Assembly: GCA_032622095.1 (NCBI GenBank)
Contig: CP136069.1
Location: forward strand, 42,262,194-42,326,193
Reading direction: 5' to 3'
Source: Siphonodentalium dalli
Taxonomy: Eukaryota > Mollusca > Scaphopoda > Gadilida > Siphonodentaliidae
Length of the DNA stretch: 64,000 bases
Position numbers and translations under genes: made by a program. Positions 37,001 through 49,004 of this stretch are shown here, in pieces. How positions within the stretch are numbered: the stretch's first letter is position 1; every line of letters starts with the position of its first letter. The notes beneath the pieces are model-generated. The model was not told the origin of the DNA, searched no databases, and saw only the letters and a program-made list of their open reading frames with translations.

Positions 37001-40000
37001 ATCTTAAAGGGGGCCATTAATGACATAGATCTCTCACAATGTGGAATTTCGCAACATTTTATGGTCCGTTTGGTTCCAGGCTCTACTTACGCCCAATTTG
37101 TGGCCGGGTATAATGGGTTGGCCGGGTAATTTTTTGACAGTGAAATGCCTCTAGGGTGGCTATGGACGAATACATCTTAAAAGGGACAATTAATGATATA
37201 GATCTCTCACAACCTGGAATTTCGCAACATTTTATGGTATGTTTGGTTCCAGGCTCTACTTACGCCAAATTTGTGGCCGGGTATAACGGGCTGGCCGGGT
37301 AATTTTCAGACAATGAAATGCCTCTAGGGTCGCTATGGACGAATACATCTTTAAAGGGGCCATTAATGACATAGATCTCTCACAACCTGGAATTTCGAAA
37401 CATTTTATGGTATGTTTGGTTCCAGGCTCTACTTACGCCCAATTTGTGGCCGGGTATAATCGGTTGGCCGGGTAATTTTTGGACAGTGAAATGCCTCTAG
37501 GGTGGCTATGGACGAATACATCTTAAATGGGGCCATTAATGACATAGATCTCTCACAACCTGGAATTTCGCAACATTTTATGGTCCGTTTGGTTCCAGGC
37601 TCTACTTACGCCCAATTTGTGGCCGCGTATAATGGGTTGGCCGGGTAATTTTTTGACAGTGAAATGCTTCTAGGGTGGCTATGGACGAATACATCTTAAA
37701 AGGGGCAATTAATGACATAGATCTCTCACAACCTGGAATTTCGCAACATTTTATGGTATGTTTGGTTCCAGGCTCTACTTACGCCCAATTTGTGGCCGGG
37801 TATAATGGGTTGACCGGGTAATTTTTTGACAGTGAAATGTCTCTAGGGTGGCTATGGACGAATACATCTTAAAAGGGGCCATTAATCACATAGATCTCTC
37901 ACAACCTGGAATTTCGCAACATTTTATGGTATGTTTGGTTCCAGGCTCTACTTACGCCCAATTTGTGGCAGGGTAAAATCGGTTGGCCGGGTAATTTTTT
38001 GACAGTGAAATGCCTCTAGGGTGGCTATGGACGAATACATCTTAAAAGGGGCCATTAATGACATAGATCTCTCACAACCTGGAATTTCGCAACATTTTAT
38101 GGTCCGTTTGGTTCCAGGCTCTACTTACGCCTAATTTGTGGCCGGGTATAATGGGTTGGCCGGGGTAATTTGTTGACAGTGAAATGCCGCTAGGGTGGCT
38201 ACGGACGAATTCGTCTTAAAAGGGGGCCATTAATGACATTGATCTCTCACAATGTGGAATTTCGCAACATTTTATGGTATGTTTGGTTCCAGGCTCTACT
38301 TACGCCCAATTTGTGGCCGGGTATAATGGGTTGGCCGGGTATTTGTTTGACAGCGAAATGCCTCTAGGGTGGCTATGGACGAATACATCTTAAAAGGGAC
38401 CATTAATGACATAGATCTATCACAACCTGGAATTTCGCAACATTTTATGGTATGTTTGGTTCCAGGCTCTACTTACGCCCAATATGTGGCCGCGTATAAT
38501 GGGCTGGCCGGGTAATTTTTTGACAATGAAATGCCTCTAGGGTGGCTATAGACGAATACATCTTAAAAGGGGCTATTAATGATATAGATCTCTCACAACC
38601 TGGAATTTCGCAACATTTTATGGTATGTTTGGTTCCAGGCTCTACTTACGCCCAATTTGTGGCCGGGTATAATGAGTTGGCCGGGTAATTTTTTGACAGT
38701 GAAATGCTTCTAGGGTGGCTATGGACGAATACATCTTAAAAGGGGTAATTAATGACATAGATCTCTCACAACCTGGAATTTCGCAACATTTTATGGTATG
38801 TTTGGTTCCAGGCTCTACTTACGCCCAATTTGTGGCCGGGTATAATGGGTTGACCGGGTAATTTTTTGACAGTGAAATGCCTCTAGGGTGGCTATGGACG
38901 AATACATCTTAAAAGGGGCCATTAATGACATAGATCTCTCACAATGTGGAATTTGCAACATTTTATGGTATGTTTTGTTCCAGGCTCTACTTACGCCCAA
39001 TTTGTGGCTGGGTATAATGGGTTGGCCGGGTAATTTTTTGACAGTGAAATGTCACTGTGGTGGCTATGGACGAATACATATCAAAAGGGGCCATTAATGA
39101 CATAGATCTCTCACAACCTGACATTTCGCAACATTTTATGGTCCGTTTGGTTCCAGGCTCTACTTACGCCTAATTTGTGGCCGGGTATAATGGGTTGGCC
39201 GGGTAATTTGTTGACAGTGAAATGCCTCTAGGGTGGCTACGGACGAATTCATCTTAAAAGGGGCCATTAATGACATTGATCTCTCACAATGTGGAATTTC
39301 GCAACATTTTATGGTATGTTTGGTTCCAGGCTCTACTTACGCCCAATTTGTGGCCGGGTATAATGGGTTGGCCGGGTATTTTTTTGACAGCGAAATGCCT
39401 CTAGGGTGGCTATGGACGAATACATCTTAAAAGGGACCATTAATGACATAGATCTATCACAACCTGGAATTTCGCAACATTTTATGGTATGTTTGGTTCC
39501 AGGCTCTACTTACGCCCAATATGTGGCCGCGTATAATGGGCTGGCCGGGTAATTTTTTGACAATGAAATGCCTCTAGGGTGGCTATAGACGAATACATCT
39601 TAAAAGGGGCTATTAATGATATAGATCTCTCACAACCTGGAATTTCGCAACATTTTATGGTATGTTTGGTTCCAGGCTCTACTTACGCCCAATTTGTGGC
39701 CGGGTATAATGAGTTGGCCGGGTAATTTTTTGACAGTGAAATGCTTCTAGGGTGGCTATGGACGAATACATCTTAAAAGGGGTAATTAATGACATAGATC
39801 TCTCACAACCTGGAATTTCGCAACATTTTATGGTATGTTTGGTTCCAGGCTCTACTTACGCCCAATTTGTGGCCGGGTATAATGGGTTGACCGGGTAATT
39901 TTTTGACAGTGAAATGCCTCTAGGGTGGCTATGGACGAATACATCTAAAAGGGGCCATTAATGACATAGATCTCTCACAATGTGGAATTTGCAACATTTT

Positions 40001-43000
40001 ATGGTATGTTTTGTTCCAGGCTCTACTTACGCCCAATTTGTGGCTGGGTATAATGGGTTGGCCGGGTAATTTTTTGACAGTGAAATGTCACTGTGGTGGC
40101 TATGGACGAATACATATCAAAAGGGGCCATTAATGACATAGATCTCTCACAACCTGACATTTCGCAACATTTTATGGTCCGTTTGGTCCCAGGCTCTACT
40201 TACGCCCAATTTGTGGCCGCGTATAATGGGCTGGCCGGGTAATATTTTGACAATGAAATGCCTCTAGGGTGGCTATGGACGAATACATCTTTAAAGGGGC
40301 CATTAATGACATAGATCTCTCACAATGTGGAATTTCGCAACATTTTATGGTATGTTTGGTTCTAGGCTCTACTTACGCCCAATTTGTGGCCGGGTATAAT
40401 GGGTTGGCCGGGTAAATTTTTTTACAGTGAAATGCCTCTAGGGTGGCTATGGACGAATACATCTTAAAAGGGGCCATGAATGACATAGATCTCTCACAAT
40501 GTGGAATTTCGCAACTTTTATGGTCCGTTTGGTTCCAGGCTCTACTTACGCCCAATTTGTGGCCGGGTATAATGGGTTGGCCGGGTAATTTTTTAACAGT
40601 GAAATGCCTCTAGGGTGGCTATGGACGAATACATCGTAAAATGGGCCATTAATGACATAGATCTCTCACAACCTGGAATTTCGCAACATTTTAGGGTCCG
40701 TTTGGTTCTAGGCTCTACTTACGCCCAATTTGTGGCCGCGTATAATGGGCTGGCCGGGTAATTTTTTTGACAGTGAAATGCCTCTAGGGTCGCTATGGAC
40801 GAATACATCTTAAAAGGGGCCATTAATGACATAGATCTCTCACAATGTGGAATTTCGCAACATTTTATGGTATGTTTGGTTCCAGGCTCTACTTACGCCC
40901 AATTTGTGGCCGGGTATAATGGGTTGGCCGGGTATTTTTTTGACAGTGAAATGCCTCTAGGGTGGCTATGGACGAATACATCTTAAAAGGGACCATTAAT
41001 GACATAGATCTATCACAACCTGGAATTTCGCAACATTTTATGGTATGTTTGGTTCCAGGCTCTACTTACGCCCAATATGTGGCCGCGTATAATGGGCTGG
41101 CCGGGTAATTTTTTGACAATGAAATGCCTCTAGGGTGGCTATAGACGAATACATCTTAAAAGGGGCTATTAATGATATAGATCTCTCACAACCTGGAATT
41201 TCGCAACATTTTATGGTATGTTTGGTTCCAGGCTCTACTTACGCCCAATTTGTGGCCGGGTATAATGAGTTGGCCGGGTAATTTTTTGACAGTGAAATGC
41301 TTCTAGGGTGGCTATGGACGAATACATCTTAAAAGGGGCAATTAATGACATAGATCTCTCACAACCTGGAATTTCGCAACATTTTATGGTATGTTTGGTT
41401 CCAGGCTCTACTTACGCCCAATTTGTGGCCGGGTATAATGGGTTGACCGGGTATTTTTTGACAGTGAAATGCCTCTAGGGTGGCTATGGACGAATACATC
41501 TTAAAAGGGGCCATTAATGACATAGATCTCTCACAATGTGGAATTTGCAACATTTTATGGTATGTTTTGTTCCAGGCTCTACTTACGCCCAATTTGTGGC
41601 TGGGTATAATGGGTTGGCCGAGTAATTTTTTGACAGTGAAATGTCACTGGGGTGGCTATGGACGAATACATATCAAAAGGGGCCATTAATGACATAGATC
41701 TCTCACAACCTGACATTTCGCAACATTTTATGGTCCGTTTGGTCCCAGGCTCTACTTACGCCCAATTTGTGGCCGCGTATAATGGGCTGGCCGGGTAATA
41801 TTTTGACAATGAAATGCCTCTAGGGTGGCTATGGACGAATACATCTTTAAAGGGGCCATTAATGACATAGATCTCTCACAACCTGGAATTTCGAAACATT
41901 TTATGGTATGTTTGGTTCCAGGCTCTACTTACGCCCAATTTGTGGCCGGGTATAATCGGTTGGCCGGGTAATTTTTTGACAGTGAAATGCTTCTAGGGTG
42001 GCTATGGACGAATACATCTTAAAATGGGCCATTAATGACATTGTTCTCTCACAATGTGGATTTTCGCAACATTTTATGGTATGTTTGGTTCCAGGCTCTA
42101 CTTACGCCCAATTTGTTACCGGGTATAATGGGTTGGCCGGGTAATTTTTTGACTGTGAAATGCCTCTAGGGTGGCTATGGACGAATACATCTTAAAAGGG
42201 GCCATTAATGACATTGTTCTCTCACAATGTGGAATTTCGCAACATTTTATGGTATGTTTGGTTCCATGCTCTACTTACGCCCAATTTGTGGCCGGGTATA
42301 ATGAGTTGGCCGGGTAATTTTTTGACAGTGAAATGCTTCTAGGGTGGCTATGGACGAATACATCTTAAAAGGGGCAATTAATGACATAGATCTCTCACAA
42401 CCTGGAATTTCGCAACATTTTATGGTATGTTTGGTTCCAGGCTCTACTTACGCCCAATTTGTGGCCGGGTATAATGGGTTGACCGGGTATTTTTTGACAG
42501 TGAAATGCCTCTAGGGTGGCTATGGACGAATACATCTTAAAAGGGGCCATTAATGACATAGATCTCTCACAATGTGGAATTTGCAACATTTTATGGTATG
42601 TTTTGTTCCAGGCTCTACTTACGCCCAATTTGTGGCTGGGTATAATGGGTTGGCCGGGTAATTTTTTGACAATGAAATGTCACTGGGGTGGCTATGGACG
42701 AATACATATCAAAAGGGGCCATTAATGACATAGATCTCTCACAACCTGACATTTCGCAACATTTTATGGTCCGTTTGGTCCCAGGCTCTACTTACGCCCA
42801 ATTTGTGGCCGCGTATAATGGGCTGGCCGGGTAATATTTTGACAGTGAAATGCCTCTAGGGTCGCTATGGACGAATACATCTTAAAAGGGGCCATTAATG
42901 ACATAGATCTCTCACAACCTGGAATTTCGAAACATTTTATGGTATGTTTGGTTCCAGGCTCTACTTACGCCCAATTTGTGGCCGGGTATAATCGGTTGGC

Positions 43001-44497
43001 CGGGTATTTTTTTGACAGTGAAATGCCTCTAGGGTGGCTATGGACGAATACATCTTAAAAGGGACCATTAATGACATAGATCTATCACAACCTGGAATTT
43101 CGCAACATTTTATGGTATGTTTGGTTCCAGGCTCTACTTACGCCCAATATGTGGCCGCGTATAATGGGCTGGCCGGGTAATTTTTTGACAATGAAATGCC
43201 TCTAGGGTGGCTAAAGACGAATACATCTTAAAAGGGGCTATTAATGATATAGATCTCTCACAACCTGGAATTTCGCAACATTTTATGGTATGTTTGGTTC
43301 CAGGCTCTACTTACGCCCAATTTGTGGCCGGGTATAATGAGTTGGCCGGGTAATTTTTTGACAGTGAAATGCTTCTAGGGTGGCTATGGACGAATACATC
43401 TTAAAAGGGGCAATTAATGACATAGATCTCTCACAACCTGGAATTTCGCAACATTTTATGGTATGTTTGGTTCCAGGCTCTACTTACGCCCAATTTGTGG
43501 CCGGGTATAATGGGTTGACCGGGTATTTTTTGACAGTGAAATGCCTCTAGGGTGGCTATGGACGAATACATCTTAAAAGGGGCCATTAATGACATAGATC
43601 TCTCACAATGTGGAATTTGCAACATTTTATGGTATGTTTTGTTCCAGGCTCTACTTACGCCCAATTTGTGGCTGGGTATAATGGGTTGCCGGGTAATTTT
43701 TTGACAGTGAAATGTCACTGGGGTGGCTATGGACGAATACATATCAAAAGGGGCCATTAATGACATAGATCTCTCACAACCTGACATTTCGCAACATTTT
43801 ATGGTCCGTTTGGTCCCAGGCTCTACTTACGCCCAATTTGTGGCCGCGTATAATGGGCTGGCCGGGTAATATTTTGACAATGAAATGCCTCTAGGGTGGC
43901 TATGGACGAATACATCTTTAAAGGGGCCATTAATGACATAGATCTCTCACAACCTGGAATTTCGAAACATTTTATGGTATGTTTGGTTCCAGGCTCTACT
44001 TACGCCCCAATTTGTGGCCGGGTATAATCGGTTGGCCGGGTAATTTTTTGACAGTGAAATGCTTCTAGGGTGGCTATGGACGAATACATCTTAAAATGGG
44101 CCATTAATGACATTGTTCTCTCACAATGTGGATTTTCGCAACATTTTATGGTATGTTTGGTTCCAGGCTCTACTTACGCCCAATTTGTTACCGGGTATAA
44201 TGGGTTGGCCGGGTAATTTTTTGACTGTGAAATGCCTCTAGGGTGGCTATGGACGAATACATCTTAAAAGGGGCCATTAATGACATTGTTCTCTCACAAT
44301 GTGGAATTTCGCAACATTTTATGGTATGTTTGGTTCCAGGCTCTACTTACGCCCAATTTGTGGCCGGGTATAATGGGTTGGCCGGGTAATTTTTTGACTG
44401 TGAAATGCCTCTAGGGTGGCTATGGACGAATACATATTAAAAGGGGCCATTAATGACATAGATCTCTCACAACCTGGAATTTCGCAACATTTTATGG
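34039..44497. repeat. 173-bp satellite array, right arm, inverted (about 60 monomers)
   Basis: Reverse complement of the left-arm monomer (GGCTATGGACGAATACATC, AGATCTCTCACAA, GGCTCTACTTACGCCC, GGCCGGGTATAATGGG). From about 38,200 to 44,200 a six-monomer higher-order unit of about 1,036 bp repeats: the GTCACTG(T/G)GGTGGC variant lies near 39,051, 40,086, 41,643, 42,679 and 43,713, with one nine-monomer interval. Monomers from 34,039 to about 35,700 are more diverged. The array runs into the scaffold gap, so its true end is unknown. Confidence 0.97.
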
Positions 44498-44597
44498 NNN
44501 NNNNNNNNNNNNNNNNNNNNNNNNNNNNNNNNNNNNNNNNNNNNNNNNNNNNNNNNNNNNNNNNNNNNNNNNNNNNNNNNNNNNNNNNNNNNNNNNN
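44498..44597. other. Assembly gap of exactly 100 N
   Basis: One hundred N is a common placeholder for a scaffold join of unknown size. The left contig ends inside satellite; the right contig begins inside the linker exon of duplication copy 3. Order and distance across this point are not shown by sequence. Confidence 0.98.
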
Positions 44598-44680
44598 ATC
44601 AACGCCCCATATTTCTGAACTTTTATCGCCCGCAATAGCTCCGGTCCCAGTATCATCTATGTTAGATGGTATATCATTGG
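44598..44680 (-). CDS. Candidate linker exon, copy 3 (cut by the gap)
   Basis: The acceptor (TTTTCTTCCAG) precedes 44,680 on the minus strand. The open phase-1 exon runs NDIPSNIDDTGTG through SSEIWGVD and is then lost in the gap, so the donor and the PWKF end are not visible. It differs from copy 2 at two bases, both amino-acid-changing. It is the copy nearest to the anchor exon (12 kb upstream in transcript sense) and joins it in frame, giving Thr at the junction codon. Confidence 0.55.
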
Positions 44681-44983
44681 CTGGAAGAAAAACAAAATTC
44701 ACGGATGACAGTCTGGTGCATTGAATTTTCTTTTGGGTATATCCGTTAACTAATTATAGGGCTCACCAAATTCATAAATAGCCCAGCCCAGTACTTTGCC
44801 TTCCAGTATGTGGCATATGTTCACTGACATTAGGCGAGTTTGAGAATGAAAACTTTCAACCAGGGGTCAATACTGTGAAGAGTTTAATTTGTCCGTTTTT
44901 TACAATTGTTTGTTAGAAATAACAATTTATATTTCTTCGAATACTATAAATCTACCATTGCAAAGATAAAGTTACAAATATCA

Positions 44984-46354
44984 CAGGGGGGGGGGTCTGC
45001 AAAAAAATTCTGTATATAGGGCCATGGTGGGTGGGTGGTCCAGAGGCGGAAAAAATGGTGCTTGTAAATTTTTTCCAAAATGGGTTTTTTTCAAACAATT
45101 TACAAGTACTGACCATGTAATGTTGTTTGTAAGCATGTTAGTACCATGCTTGTTGGTATAGGGCTATATATGCAGCTAAAGTGACTCTTTAGCCTCAGAT
45201 TTAGCAACATTCTGGATTTCACAGTATCCCGGACCACTTCACAGTGGACCACCGTATTAACGTTCAGGAAACTTATGATCAACGGAAGAAATATTTAGTA
45301 ACAAAATTAATATATTACCCAGTCGTATTATCTGAATAAAAGTAATAAAACAAAAAAACTCTATCACAAATTGGATACTACATGGTGAATACTCAATGAT
45401 GACTACTAGTAGATATCATTAACCTGATTGTTGCATAACATGAAATTGAAAAGGGTATCTCATAAATTTCTAATGTCTGAAATACTGTCTTGTTCTGGCA
45501 TGTAATCAAATTCATTCCTTCTGGTTATTTCTCATCTTGAATGATTGCAAGTAATGTTAATTTGCAACAATTATCCAAATAAAACTGAATTGGTTATGAT
45601 GAATGACATTACTGTTTACTGCTCAGACAATCCCAAATGAAGGTGACGCTATTCTCATTGAATTTCCGAACTTCATCTGGGAGCTTTACTGCTCAATAAG
45701 ACGAAACTAAAATACTATAAAGGTACATGAACTGACACTTGAGTTAAAATTCAAAATGTTTGTACGGACAGATGGCTCGAGACGTCAACTATATACCCGC
45801 CGACTAATATCGGGCAGTATAATAACCATATATCTATTTGTATACATAACCAAAAAACAATTCCCCTCCCCACCCCATCCCGTTGGATAAGACTAAAGAG
45901 TTCTTTGATCATGCACATATAATTGTGGAACCCCTGACCTGTTTACCACTATTTACACTGGCCAGTGTTCTCTGTCAGACACAACACACTCGATATATTA
46001 AGGCTATAATGGGGTCTAGGGCAATTTGTGACATATAGTGTACCTACACAATGCTTAATTAATATTGTTGTTAGATACTGAAAACACCAGGAAACACATG
46101 GAAATACAGTATATTTTTCGTTTTTCTGATCTGTGTTTACCAATTAGTAAGGCAGTTAATACAGTTATTGAAGAACGGCTAAAAAAACCTCTGAAATTTT
46201 GATAAAAACATGAGAAACGGGGGGTGGGTCCCCAAAATTTTGGAGGAAAAAAATATTTTTTTTGCAAAAATGGGGTGGTGGGTCCCTCGAGGTCGGAAAA
46301 AAACTTTTTGGGCCCTATATGTGCATTTTTTTTCCAGACCCCCCCCCCCCCCTG
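44984..46354. mobile_element. CAGGG...CCCTG-ended DNA element (hAT-like), non-autonomous
   Basis: The empty site is in copies 1 and 2 (GTTACAAATATCATGCG). Here the insert begins CAGGGGGG and ends CCCCCCTG, flanked by AATATCA at 44,977-44,983 and 46,355-46,361, a 7-bp target duplication. Terminal inverted repeats of about 45 bp share the G-run, TCTG, an A-run and TATAGGGCC. Inner sub-terminal repeats include GGTGGGT. CAGGG ends suggest hAT, whose duplications are usually 8 bp, so one base may have changed; a P-type element is another possibility. No transposase ORF is present in the 1,371 bp. Confidence 0.8.
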
Positions 46355-46618
46355 AATATCATGCGTTTTTTTTGTAACTATACTCATATTCCAATCACAA
46401 ATTCAATTACTATGAAAGTGTATTGACTGTTCATGTAAGTTACAGCGTTGAGGAACGTAATCAGGATGTCTTAGTCCAGGTGTGTCTATCATCAAATTTC
46501 TAGCTTCCACCCATTTGAACCGGATCAAATTCACATCCCTGATAAACAGAGACGAGTGTGGTGATATGGATAGGGAAGATTTACGCCCCCCCCCTACTTT
46601 GAGAAACTTTTCCAGCAG

Positions 46619-46813
46619 TTGGAAAGTTCATGCTTGGCAGTGTGAATTGTGTCGTTTTAGTCTGTTCTCGTCTAAAATGTCTGGTGTTGGTTCGAGCATG
46701 AACTTTACAACTGCTGGAAATGTATAGGATAATGGCTGAAAACTGTACATTATATCAGGGAATTGATCGATCGAGGCCGAGACCGTTCCATTCGCTGAAA
46801 TAATGTACAGTTT
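46619..46813. repeat. Twin hairpins, copy 3
   Basis: Arms 46,619-46,644 with 46,695-46,720, and 46,740-46,758 with 46,795-46,813, correspond to the pairs in copies 1 and 2. Confidence 0.8.
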
Positions 46814-47929
46814 GAAGATATCATCTGACTTAAAATTTGACTGTGTCCATTTGTTTGAAGCGTCCCCTACATCAGAATGTATTGACCCGAAATTGGGTCA
46901 AGGCGCCTGAGTTGTTCCATGTGTTCGGCCTTATCCACTCGCTCATTGGCTACACGGATGGCGTGACATCTTGACCCATTGTCAACTTAATGGACAGTCA
47001 GTACCTCACTGTTTTCCGACCGTTGACTGGACACAACGTACACGCAGTGAGCTGCTTTTGCGATATATTTAACGACTATCCTCACAGCTTTGCCCTTATA
47101 TTTCGGCATTTGTATTAAATTATTTATACGGCATATTTCGGATTTGGCGGAGACTTATAAAATGAATGACTGATTTGTGCGAGCGGTATGCCTAATCGGA
47201 GATCGTATTGATTGATATCGTTATACTGAAGATCGAAGGACTAAATTTAAATGTAAATTAATATAATAGTTTAGGCGTTGTCATGCCACCCCGGTAGAAA
47301 TTAGATTCGAGAAATTTTAACTGTTGAAAATGTAATGCCTGTGTATACGTGAAACGACATGTCTGAAATTTGATGATAGACAAACCCAGCGGCTGACGAA
47401 GTTATATAAGTATATTCCTTCTGTCATGTTTCTAGCAATCAATCACACATGATGGTATCATACATGCAAGTCATATAAAATTAAATGGTCCACAGTAAAA
47501 TAACTGTTCATTAATTTAGATATTGAGCGTCCGTTATTAAAATAATGGATAGTTGTTTGTAAAATAATGTACGATCTCGGGAATAACCATCCATTATCCT
47601 ATAAACTGGACTCGATGAATAAAGGAGTGACGTCATAGCCATGTTTTAAAGGAGGATCAAGACATCACCAAACCCTTTGTAATCACTTCCCTGACTACGT
47701 TGGTGATTATTTTGTACGGGTTTTTTTTATGTCTGGTTAAAGGCAATATGATGTGCTCGTCTACAGAAAATAAGGTGTATTAATGACAAATTTATATGAT
47801 TAAGCGTACTTCTTATATAGCAAAAATGTATAGCTGGCTGAATGCGACTTACGCTCATGGCGGATTATCCCTTTGAGTTTGGAAATGCGACATGTCCGCA
47901 TTTGGTCGAGTTAAAACACGAGACTATAA
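46814..47929. other. Non-coding duplicated DNA
   Basis: Matches 6,411-7,524 and 11,564-12,681. I see no ORF, repeat or exon that I would support. Confidence 0.55.
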
Positions 47930-48356
47930 TTAAAGATACGGGCGGCGTTGGTGGTGGGTATGGTGTTAAAATATTCATCTCCGTCAAAAACCGCCATAAA
48001 CAGAAAGAATAGTAAAATATAGACAGACTGTATTCTTATACAATCAGAAATATGGCATAAACAGTATGTTATTGTAAAATTGTTTTCATTTGTTATGTAA
48101 ACAAAAGCAAAAAACGTTACGTTACCTGGCTTATGTTTAGATCCGGATATGGTAAACATAAAGAGCGTTATTTGTTACTGGTTTCCTGATATGGAAATAA
48201 TAGAGAGCGTGTATATCATTTGTGTGTGATTAACCAATAGAGTTGCGCTGTATTATGTAAAAAGAAGCAAAACTTCTGTAACACGAGCAGGCTGTTGTTT
48301 ACGTACACCATCGTACGTCTTGACGACAATATAGTATTTACGCGCTGATTATGATT
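47930..48356. mobile_element. TTAA MITE family A, left part (copy 3)
   Basis: Counterpart of 12,682-13,108: TTAA, AGATACGGGCGGCG, ending at GATTATGATT where the LINE tail begins. Confidence 0.85.
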
Positions 48357-48385
48357 GATTGATTGTTTATTAGCAAAGCCAACAG

Positions 48386-48887
48386 TTAAAGGTACGGTTG
48401 GCCTTGGCGGTGGGTATCCTGTGAAAATATTTCCACCCGTCAAAAAGCACCACAAACAGAAAGAACATCAAAATGTAGACATACTTTGTCCGTATACAAA
48501 TAAGAAATATCGCATAAACAGAATGTTATTGTGTTATGTTTGACCATTGTTATGTAAACAAAAGCATAAAAAGTAACTTTTCTGGTGTTTGTTTATATTA
48601 TGATGGTAAACATAAAGAGCGTTCTTTGTTGGTGAACTCCTGATATGGAACTAGTAAAGAGCGTTTATGCCATTTGTGTGTGATTAGCCAGTAGCATTGT
48701 GCTGTCTCCTGTAACACAACCAGGCTCTTGCTTAGGTAAAATATAGTAGGACTTTATGATAACATGCTGTTTACGCGATGGTCATGGTATATGTGAACGA
48801 AACTGTATGCGTTTTAAGGTTTTTCTGTTTACGGTGATTGGAACAAATATGAATATTTTCGACAACTAAGGCCTCACGTGCCTTTAA
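48386..48887. mobile_element. TTAA MITE family B in the LINE 3' UTR (copy 3)
   Basis: Counterpart of 13,138-13,639, also 502 bp including both TTAA. It reads AACTTTTCTGG where copy 2 reads AACCTTTCTGG, a marker it shares with the element at 49,441. Confidence 0.88.
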
Positions 48888-49004
48888 GTTGGAACATGCA
48901 ATAACATATATACATACTATACACAAGGCACACATAACGTATAAGTCATATCAATAAAAATACATACACACACAATTATATTGTAATCCATGATGCCATT
49001 TACA

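Noticed and set aside
20485-44497. Repeated 60-77 codon ORFs (MDEYILKGAIND... type) in the satellite
   Set aside because: One per monomer, in changing frames because 173 is not a multiple of three, and present only because the monomer repeats. No splice or translation evidence.
20485-44497. CENP-B box in the satellite monomer
   Set aside because: TTCGCAACA matches only the first half of the box; the required CGGG half is absent at the right spacing.
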